Shown piece by piece: positions 4,234 through 8,989 of a DNA stretch of 8,989 nucleotides. Position numbers and translations under genes: made by a program. The notes under the pieces were generated by a model that saw nothing but the letters and a program-made list of their open reading frames with translations, had not been told where the DNA came from and made no database searches. The DNA lies in the NCBI GenBank assembly GCA_045598345.1, contig JAZLLX010000055.1:1-8989 (forward strand). Direction: 5' to 3'. Numbering within the stretch: the stretch's first letter is position 1; each line of letters starts with the position of its first letter. The DNA is from Phascolarctobacterium_B sp045598345. Its GTDB lineage: Bacteria; Bacillota; Negativicutes; Acidaminococcales; Acidaminococcaceae.

Positions 4234-6411
4234 ATGAACAAGAAGAAAAAGGGTAAGCCCTTCCTTACCCCCATACAAAAAAGAAAACTGAAAAAGTATT
4301 TGAAGTCCGCCCTGCTCTGCCTTGTGTCGGGCATTATTATGTTCCTGGCAGTGGCTGTTGGGTTCTCAGGACTTTTCACACCTAAAAATTTAGAAGAAAC
4401 TCTCCGCCCGGACGCTTCCAGTTTGTTCCTGGACGATGCGGGGGAAGTTATTTTTTCCGCCCAGAGCGCCGAACGCCGTATGCCGGTGGAATTGGATGTT
4501 ATTCCCCTTCATGTGCAGAACTGTTTTATTGCCATTGAGGATAACCGTTTCTACGAACATTCCGGCATTGACTACCGTGCCACCGCCAGAGCCATTGTAA
4601 TGACTTTGAGCGGACGGGAAGTGCAGGGCGGTTCCACCATTACCCAACAGTTGGCGAAAAATGCCTTTTTAACACAGGAGCGTACCCTTACCCGTAAGAT
4701 TCGGGAGGCCTATATTGCCAAGGAACTGGAGCGGCAGTACAGCAAGAAGGAAATTTTGGGAATGTATCTTAACCAAATTTATTTTGGCAATGGTGTGTAT
4801 GGTGTGCAGAGTGCCGCCAAAATGTATTTTGATAAAAATGTGCAGGATTTGACCGTGTCCGAAGCGGCCATGCTGGCGGGCATTCCCAAAGCGCCGAACT
4901 ATTACAATCCCTTTGTGAATTTTAAGGAAAGCAAGGAACGTCAGGAACTGGTTATTGACCAGATGGAAAAATACGGATTTCTGACCAGCGAGCAGGCAGC
5001 CCAGGCCAAGACGGAGGAAATAAAGCCCTGCGAAGGCCACATGAAGGAACAGATTGATTTACGCAGTTATTTCTTTGATATGTGCAGTCAAAAGGTTATG
5101 GATGAGTTTGACCCGGATGCTCTTTATAAAGGTGGTTTGAAGATTTATACCACTTTGAATAGCAAGATACAGGAAGAGGCGGAAAAGGCAATGAAACAGC
5201 ACCTTCCTGATTTCTATGAAGACGACAATCACAAGCACCAGCCCCAGTGTGCGGTTGTTTGTGTTGACCCCAATACGGGTGAAGTGAAGGCCATGATTGG
5301 CGGCCGTGGGGACGACAAGTTTAACCGTGCCACTTTGGCGGTACGCCAGCCCGGTTCTTCTTTCAAGCCCTTTGTGTATGTAACCGCCATGCAGAGCGGC
5401 TACACCCCTGCAAGTATTATTGAGGATAAGGAAGAGGAATTTGCGAAGGACTGGAAACCCCAGAATGTTACTAAAAAATTCTATGGCAAGGTGTCCTTAC
5501 GCACTGCCTTAAAGCGTTCCATGAATGTTGCCACCATCCATTTAGCAAAGGAAGTCGGGGCGTATAAAATTGTGCAGAATGCTGAACGCATGGGTATCTC
5601 CACCCTTGTTGACAGCGGCAAATATACGGATGTGAATTTGGCAATGGCAATCGGCGGACTGACCAATGGTGTTGTGCCTTTGGAAATGGCAAGCGCTTAT
5701 GGTGTTCTTGCCAGCGGCGGCAACTATGCCCGTCCCTATGCCATCCGCAAAATTGAAGACCGTAACGGCAATGTTATTTATGAATATAAGCAGACCGTAC
5801 GCAAGGTGTTGGACGAAAAAGCGGTTTATATGACCGTTGATATGATGCGGGATGTGCTAATCAGCGGCAGTGGTGCCGGTATGGGTATCGGCAGACCCTG
5901 TGCCGGCAAGACCGGCACTACGGATGACAGCGTGGATGCCTGGTTCATTGGTTTCACCCCGGATTTGTGTACCGCAGTTTGGGTTGGTGATGACAACAAC
6001 AAGCCCATGAAGGGTGCGGACTGGTCAATGTATGGCAGCGGCACTCCTCTTGCCATTTGGCACACCTTTATGTACAATGCCCACAAGGATATTGCTAAAT
6101 CCGACTTCATTAACCCCGGTGTGGTGATTCCTCCCGACCCCATTATTGTGCAGGATGAGGAGAAAGATAAAAAGGTTGAGGTTAAAGAAGAACAGAAACC
6201 CATACTCAGCCCACAGGAAGAAAAGGAACTGAGAAAGCGTCAGGAGCGGGAAGAAAAACGCCGCCGCAGGTTAATAAAAGAGGGTCTGCTGGACAGCAAG
6301 TCCCCCGAAGAAATCCGCAGGGAAATTCGTGAAACAGAAGACACTGTTTCCAACAAACCCACCCGCAAAAAAACCGCCCGGGAAAGAATGAAAGATATTT
6401 TGAACCAATAA
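4234..6411 (+). CDS. Class A penicillin-binding protein (PBP1A-type glycosyltransferase/transpeptidase)
   Basis: 725-residue bifunctional peptidoglycan synthase. A short basic cytoplasmic N terminus (NKKKKGKP...KRKLKK) leads into one membrane anchor at about 26-48; the rest is outside the membrane. The GT51 glycosyltransferase domain spans about 60-250, with EDNRFYEHSGID (102-113, catalytic Glu102), GGSTITQQLAKN (132-143) and RKIREAYIAKELE (154-166). The transpeptidase domain spans about 335-625, with catalytic SSFK (Ser375-Lys378), SMN (429-431) and KTGTT (559-563). The tail 643-725 is very rich in Lys, Glu and Arg and probably disordered or helical. An in-frame stop (4222-4224) lies just upstream, so no earlier start is possible. 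The next Met is inside the membrane segment. There is no Shine-Dalgarno, hence the leaderless prediction. The class is certain; the exact paralogue name (pbpA, ponA, mrcA) is not. Confidence 0.95.
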   Translation: MNKKKKGKPFLTPIQKRKLKKYLKSALLCLVSGIIMFLAVAVGFSGLFTPKNLEETLRPDASSLFLDDAGEVIFSAQSAERRMPVELDVIPLHVQNCFIAIEDNRFYEHSGIDYRATARAIVMTLSGREVQGGSTITQQLAKNAFLTQERTLTRKIREAYIAKELERQYSKKEILGMYLNQIYFGNGVYGVQSAAKMYFDKNVQDLTVSEAAMLAGIPKAPNYYNPFVNFKESKERQELVIDQMEKYGFLTSEQAAQAKTEEIKPCEGHMKEQIDLRSYFFDMCSQKVMDEFDPDALYKGGLKIYTTLNSKIQEEAEKAMKQHLPDFYEDDNHKHQPQCAVVCVDPNTGEVKAMIGGRGDDKFNRATLAVRQPGSSFKPFVYVTAMQSGYTPASIIEDKEEEFAKDWKPQNVTKKFYGKVSLRTALKRSMNVATIHLAKEVGAYKIVQNAERMGISTLVDSGKYTDVNLAMAIGGLTNGVVPLEMASAYGVLASGGNYARPYAIRKIEDRNGNVIYEYKQTVRKVLDEKAVYMTVDMMRDVLISGSGAGMGIGRPCAGKTGTTDDSVDAWFIGFTPDLCTAVWVGDDNNKPMKGADWSMYGSGTPLAIWHTFMYNAHKDIAKSDFINPGVVIPPDPIIVQDEEKDKKVEVKEEQKPILSPQEEKELRKRQEREEKRRRRLIKEGLLDSKSPEEIRREIRETEDTVSNKPTRKKTARERMKDILNQ

Positions 6412-6415
6412 AAAA

Positions 6416-6461
6416 GCAAATAAAAAAATCTCTCCCAAATGGGAGAGATTTTTTTATTTGC
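6416..6461. terminator. Bidirectional intrinsic terminator shared by the PBP gene and rpsO
   Basis: A perfect 21-base inverted repeat (6416-6436 with 6441-6461) around the loop AAAT. The GC core is TCTCTCCC/GGGAGAGA, flanked by seven A on the left and seven T on the right, so a U-run follows the stem on both strands. It starts 4 bases after the PBP stop. On the other side it contains the last two sense codons and the stop of rpsO (stop at 6454-6456). One hairpin therefore ends both convergent transcripts. Confidence 0.9.
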
Positions 6462-6720
6462 GAAGATGCAATTTTTCTATAATGGCACGGTACCGGGTAA
6501 TGTCTTTCTTTTCCAAATAGTTAAGAAGACCACGGCGACGGCCTACCATTTGCAACAAACCACGGCGGGTGTGATGATCCTTCTTGTGGCTTTTCAAATG
6601 TTCCGTAATGTACGCAATACGTGCGGTAAGCACTGCAATTTGTACTTCGGGAGAACCGGTGTCACCAGCGCCACGGGCATTGTCCCCAATGATTTGCGCT
6701 TTTTGCTCTTTGGTCAGCAT
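6454..6720 (-). CDS. rpsO: 30S ribosomal protein S15
   Basis: 88 residues, the normal size for S15, a primary 16S rRNA-binding protein that organises the platform of the small subunit. The signature is clear: GDTGSPEVQIAVLTARI (18-34), HKKDHHTRRGLLQMVGRRR (45-63) with the conserved HHTRRGL, and the basic end HLRK. A very strong Shine-Dalgarno, AAAGGAGG, lies 8 bases before the ATG. It has its own predicted promoter overlapping the end of ribF and a hairpin leader, consistent with the S15 autoregulation known in several bacteria. The usual downstream neighbour pnp is absent here: a convergent PBP gene follows instead. Confidence 0.97.
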   Translation of the reverse strand: MLTKEQKAQIIGDNARGAGDTGSPEVQIAVLTARIAYITEHLKSHKKDHHTRRGLLQMVGRRRGLLNYLEKKDITRYRAIIEKLHLRK

Positions 6721-6728
6721 TGTTTTTT

Positions 6729-6736
6729 CCTCCTTT
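6729..6736 (-). promoter_or_regulatory. Strong Shine-Dalgarno of rpsO
   Basis: Minus-strand AAAGGAGG, 8 bases before the ATG. It is by far the strongest ribosome-binding site in the window and fixes the rpsO start. It begins 17 bases after the leader hairpin, so ribosome access could be influenced by that structure. Confidence 0.85.
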
Positions 6737-6753
6737 ATCTTTTTTTATCCCCA

Positions 6754-6793
6754 TTTACTGAGTGTGGGCAGGAGACCCCCGACACCAAGTAAA
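6754..6793 (-). promoter_or_regulatory. Structured rpsO leader, candidate S15 autoregulatory hairpin
   Basis: On the minus strand a 40-base hairpin is visible. TTTACT (6793-6788) pairs with AGTAAA (6759-6754). A small TG/TC internal loop follows, then GTGT pairs with ACAC and GGG pairs with CCC around the loop GGTCTCCTG. No U-run follows on either strand, so it is not an intrinsic terminator. Its place between promoter and Shine-Dalgarno of rpsO is where S15-binding leader RNAs occur in other bacteria. Whether S15 binds this one is inference. Confidence 0.5.
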
Positions 6794-6808
6794 GGTTCAG
6801 CGTGCATA

Positions 6809-6837
6809 ATAATACCACTTTTATTACTTAATTGCAA
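6809..6837 (-). promoter_or_regulatory. Predicted rpsO promoter overlapping the end of ribF
   Basis: Minus strand TTGCAA (6837-6832), exactly 17 bases, TATTAT (6814-6809). The -35 lies in the last sense codons of ribF. Transcription would begin near 6802 and give a leader of about 80 bases containing the hairpin at 6754-6793. Confidence 0.6.
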
Positions 6838-7696
6838 GTAATATTTCTTCTTTATCCTTTTGCAGTTGCACTTTCAACTGCTCCGCCCCCGCAAAAGACA
6901 CTTGTTTGCGTATAAATTTCAGCAAAGAAACCTCTATCCTCTTGCCGTATAAATCACCCCGAAAATCTAAAATATGCACTTCCAGACGGGGTTGGAACAT
7001 TTTGAAAGTCGGGTTGTTGCCCAAATTTACCATCCCCGCATATTCCTTATTTTCTATTTTCACTTTGCCGGCATACACACCTGAAGGCGGCAACTCGTAT
7101 TCCTGTATATCCAAATTGGCTGTGGGAAAACCCAGTTGCCTTCCACGCTTATCCCCATGCTGCACATTGCCGGCCAAAGTGTAAGGCCGTCCCAAAAGTT
7201 TTTCCGCCAAACTTAAATTTCCATTGCTGACGGCCTGACGGATTCTGGTGGAACTGACAATTTCGCCGTCAACTTTAACCAAAGGGCAAATTACTGCATC
7301 CTTGAAATCTTTGGCACTCCCTTGCTTATCCTTGCCAAAATGAAAATCTTCACCCACCACAATTTGTTTGTCCTGCATTAGGTTAAGAAAATCTTTCGCA
7401 CTTAAATCAGCAAAATTTTTATCAAATGTAATTTCTGCCAGCACATCCACCCCTGCCGCCGCCAGCAGTGCATGCTTGCTTTCCCTGTCCAATAATTGTT
7501 TTGGTTGTAAAGATGGATTGAGATACTGCAAAGGATGATTGGCAAAGGTCAAAACACCCGCCTCACAGCCCCTCTGACAGGCGATTGTCACTGCGGTCTT
7601 AACCACATTCGCATGACCCAAATGCAGTCCGTCAAAAGTGCCGATAGCCAGCACTATGTTTTTATTCAGTTCTTCAATTTTGTTGAGGATTTGCAT
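6824..7696 (-). CDS. ribF: Bifunctional riboflavin kinase / FAD synthetase
   Basis: 290-residue two-domain enzyme that makes FMN from riboflavin and ATP, and FAD from FMN and ATP. N-terminal adenylyltransferase domain: nucleotide-binding GTFDGLHLGH (19-28), GEDFHFGKDKQGS (115-127) and SSTRIR (148-153). C-terminal flavokinase domain: GDKRGRQLGFPTANL (181-195), PPSGVYAG (203-210), NLGNNPTF (224-231), EVHILDFRGDLYG (239-251). Slightly shorter than the usual 305-315 residues, but both domains look complete. In the DFxFG motif, the arginine common after it is replaced by Lys-Asp-Lys. The start overlaps the end of truB by 23 bases in a different frame. A modest AAGG/GAAG purine stretch precedes the ATG. 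Likely cotranscribed with truB. Confidence 0.95.
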   Translation of the reverse strand: MQILNKIEELNKNIVLAIGTFDGLHLGHANVVKTAVTIACQRGCEAGVLTFANHPLQYLNPSLQPKQLLDRESKHALLAAAGVDVLAEITFDKNFADLSAKDFLNLMQDKQIVVGEDFHFGKDKQGSAKDFKDAVICPLVKVDGEIVSSTRIRQAVSNGNLSLAEKLLGRPYTLAGNVQHGDKRGRQLGFPTANLDIQEYELPPSGVYAGKVKIENKEYAGMVNLGNNPTFKMFQPRLEVHILDFRGDLYGKRIEVSLLKFIRKQVSFAGAEQLKVQLQKDKEEILLAIK

Positions 7697-8549
7697 ACTG
7701 CTTCAAAACCTTCTCCGCTTTAACGACTTCGTCCGCCACATTTACCACCGCCAACAATTCCTGCTCCGGGCTGAGGGCCAAATATCTGCCCTCCGCCGTT
7801 CCTGCCACAGTCGTAGGCACACCACTGGTAATCCGCCACGCCTGCTTGGCTGTCAAAAGAAGATGGGGCAAATCAATAACCGCCAACGGTTCCATAACGC
7901 AGGCCGCCGGATTCTCACGAATTTCATCAAGGGTATGACTGTCTGCCAGTTCAAAATCGCCAACTTTTGTACGCACCAATTTTTTCATTGTCCCCACCGT
8001 ACCTAAGGCGACAGCAATATCTTCACCCAAAGTGCGGATATATGTGCCTTTGGAACACTCAACCCGAAGGCGTATTTCCGGAGGATTAAAACCTAAAATC
8101 TCTAAAGCATAAATTTCTATGTCCCGTGCCTCCCGCTCCACTTCCTCACCCTTGCGGGCATACTGGTACAATTTCTTGCCGCCGATTTTAATGGCACTGT
8201 ACATGGGAGGCATCTGTTTTTGTTTGCCCAAAAATTTTTGCAGAACCCGCTCCAAATCTGCTTGGGAAAACTCCGGCACATCTTTTATTGCAACCGTCTT
8301 GCCGGAAACATCCCCAGTATCTGTTTTAATGCCCAGCTGGAACTCCGCCACATATTCTTTCCTGCCCTCAACTGCAAATTCTAAAAGACGGGTAGCTGCC
8401 CCTGTGAATATCGGCAAAACTCCCGTCGCATCCGGGTCAAGGGTACCGCCATGACCCACCTTTTTCATATTGAGTATTTTCCGCATAACCGCCACCGCAT
8501 CATTACTGGTGAACCCTGCCGGCTTATACAGATTAAAAATCCCGTCCAT
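7674..8549 (-). CDS. truB: tRNA pseudouridine(55) synthase TruB
   Basis: 291-residue pseudouridine synthase that converts U55 in the T-loop of tRNAs. Visible motifs: FNLYKPAGFTSNDAV (5-19), catalytic HGGTLDPDATGVL (33-45, Asp38), PPMYSAIKIGGKKLYQYAR (114-132), CSKGTYIRTLGEDIA (165-179). A C-terminal PUA-like part follows at about 225-285. The length fits the family. The start is the only sensible one for MDGIFNLYKP, yet no Shine-Dalgarno is present: the AT-rich tail of repeat block 3 begins 2 bases upstream. Transcription may start from a TATAAT inside the terminal motif of that block. It is followed by ribF with an overlap of 23 bases. Confidence 0.95.
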   Translation of the reverse strand: MDGIFNLYKPAGFTSNDAVAVMRKILNMKKVGHGGTLDPDATGVLPIFTGAATRLLEFAVEGRKEYVAEFQLGIKTDTGDVSGKTVAIKDVPEFSQADLERVLQKFLGKQKQMPPMYSAIKIGGKKLYQYARKGEEVEREARDIEIYALEILGFNPPEIRLRVECSKGTYIRTLGEDIAVALGTVGTMKKLVRTKVGDFELADSHTLDEIRENPAACVMEPLAVIDLPHLLLTAKQAWRITSGVPTTVAGTAEGRYLALSPEQELLAVVNVADEVVKAEKVLKQYANPQQN

Positions 8550-8593
8550 AATAGAAATTATAAGTTAAAAATTAAAAATGAAAAATGAAAAAA

Positions 8594-8619
8594 TATGGTA
8601 ATATGTTCCTGTGATTATA
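8594..8619 (-). repeat. Terminal motif, left copy of block 3, with candidate truB promoter
   Basis: Exact consensus copy pointing toward truB. On the minus strand its first six bases are TATAAT (8619-8614). TTCTCA at 8643-8638 (four of six matches to TTGACA) stands 18 bases upstream of it. Transcription would start about 55-60 bases before the truB ATG. The motif is clear; the promoter role is inference. Confidence 0.6.
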
Positions 8620-8636
8620 TAAGAAATCACAGGAAC
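8605..8636. repeat. Perfect 12-bp hairpin across the left end of block 3
   Basis: GTTCCTGTGATT (8605-8616) pairs fully with AATCACAGGAAC (8625-8636) around the 8-base loop ATATAAGA. The second arm belongs to the adjoining hairpin unit, so motif and unit share the CACAGGAAC sequence. The corresponding junction in block 2 has decayed (GCAGGAAC at 2704-2711). Confidence 0.75.
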
Positions 8637-8734
8637 TTGAGAAGCCCCCGCCCTTGCGGGGGCTGTCGCCCATAGGAACACAGAAAGGCGACTGGGGGTG
8701 CGGATTACGCTGAGAACTTGTTTGCTGAATGACA
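8625..8734 (+). repeat. Hairpin unit shared with block 2
   Basis: Same unit as 2700-2810. GCCCCCGC/GCGGGGGC hairpin, then GTCGCC/GGCGAC around a loop carrying ATAGGAACACAG, then TGGGGGTGCGGATTACGC. The first stem is one base better paired here than in block 2. Confidence 0.7.
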
Positions 8735-8740
8735 ACTTAA

Positions 8741-8884
8741 GGCCCCTTGGTGAAGGGGCTGTCGCCGATAAGTTTATTCGGTGGGCGACTGGGGATTGAT
8801 AACTTATCTACAATACGAAGTGTGCAATCACCCGTCTTGCCCTTCTATGTTCCTATAGGCAATCCACCCTCTTCACCAAGAGGG
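8741..8884. repeat. Pair of opposed hairpin units in block 3
   Basis: Forward unit: GCCCCTT/AAGGGGC (8742-8759, loop GGTG), then GTCGCC/GGCGAC (8761-8766 with 8784-8789), with a possible inner CCGA/TCGG stem, then TGGGG. Inverted unit: GTCTTGCC/GGCAATC (8834-8841 with 8858-8864) around a loop with ATGTTCCTAT, then CCCTCTT/AAGAGGG (8867-8884, loop CACC). The layout equals the 2818-2956 palindrome of block 2, with different stem sequences. Confidence 0.65.
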
Positions 8885-8985
8885 CAAGGGTTCGCACTCT
8901 GCCAACTTTCCTGCTATAATCACCGGAACATCTTACCATAACTTTAAGCTTTAAGTTTTTATCTTTTCATTAGCGACAGCGTAAT
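8871..8985 (+). repeat. Right-end module, copy B (115 bases)
   Basis: Gapless partner of 2943-3057, including the terminal motif at 8915-8940 and the TTTTATCTTTTCATTAGCGA tail with CAGCGTAAT. TTCGCA (8891-8896), 18 bases, TATAAT (8915-8920) is conserved between the two copies. Confidence 0.7.
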
Positions 8986-8989
8986 TGCT

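Larger units (their letters stand above)
8551..8985. repeat. Repeat block 3: best-preserved composite element
   Basis: Left tail (8551-8593): degenerate 7- to 9-base words such as AAAATTAAAAATGAAAAATG. Left terminal motif 8594-8619 (matches consensus exactly). Interior: hairpin unit shared with block 2 (8625-8734), a GCCCCTT unit (8741-8789) and an inverted unit (8834-8884). Right terminal motif 8915-8940, followed by the TTTAAG/CATTAGCGACAGCG tail to 8985. The core between and including the motifs is 347 bases. No protein is encoded. Confidence 0.7.
8550..8989. other. 440-base gene-free stretch holding repeat block 3
   Basis: Nothing coding is visible up to the window edge; a 64-codon frame on the plus strand only crosses hairpin repeats. 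In many Firmicutes the region upstream of truB holds rbfA or a DHH phosphoesterase gene; here the repeat block occupies the space and what lies beyond it is outside the window. Confidence 0.7.

Noticed and set aside
4234..4380. A later start for the PBP gene with a Shine-Dalgarno
   Set aside because: The next Met is inside the predicted membrane segment and would remove the basic cytoplasmic end and half the anchor.
6754..6793. Intrinsic terminator between ribF and rpsO
   Set aside because: The hairpin has no T-run on either strand and lies just before the rpsO Shine-Dalgarno; a leader structure is more likely.
8747..8941. 64-codon plus-strand frame in block 3
   Set aside because: Composed entirely of hairpin units and the terminal motif; different copies of the same repeats do not keep a frame.

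Overview
This window looks like a chromosomal segment of a Firmicutes-type bacterium. It carries seven complete housekeeping genes, the 3' end of one transposase gene, and three gene-free blocks packed with related repeats. The gene order truB, ribF, rpsO is common in Firmicutes, and protein style and moderate GC fit that phylum. A Gram-negative Firmicutes lineage (Negativicutes, for example Phascolarctobacterium-like) is my best guess, but this is inference from general similarity and not a search result.

Layout from left to right. The window opens with the last 42 codons of an IS30-family transposase (+). Repeat block 1 follows (about 187-604). Then come, all on the minus strand, rarA/mgsA (replication-coupled recombination ATPase) and, upstream of it with a 4-base overlap, tcdA (tRNA t6A dehydratase). 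Repeat block 2 (about 2570-3227) separates tcdA from prmA (L11 methyltransferase, minus). prmA and a class A penicillin-binding protein gene (plus) diverge from an 80-base gap holding two back-to-back promoters. The PBP gene converges with rpsO on a perfect 21-bp bidirectional terminator. The minus-strand set truB-ribF-rpsO ends the coding part: truB and ribF overlap by 23 bases, and rpsO has its own promoter at the end of ribF and a structured leader. Repeat block 3 (about 8551-8985) lies directly upstream of truB and runs to the window edge.

The genes are ordinary: translation and RNA modification (S15, TruB, TcdA, PrmA), flavin cofactor synthesis (RibF), replication-fork maintenance (RarA) and peptidoglycan synthesis (PBP1A). 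The unusual content is in the three intergenic blocks. Each is bounded by inverted copies of a 26-base motif that starts TATAATCACAGGAACA and ends TACCATA. Outside each copy lies a low-complexity tail of degenerate 7- to 11-base direct repeats, and the tail sequence differs between copies. Inside lie two to three C/G-rich double-hairpin units in opposing orientations whose stems differ in sequence yet keep pairing. The tails run right up to, or into, the neighbouring genes: they form the last codons of rarA and prmA and replace the ribosome-binding region of truB and tcdA. No transposase or other protein is encoded in the blocks, so they look like a non-autonomous, MITE/REP-like modular repeat family, possibly with outward promoters.
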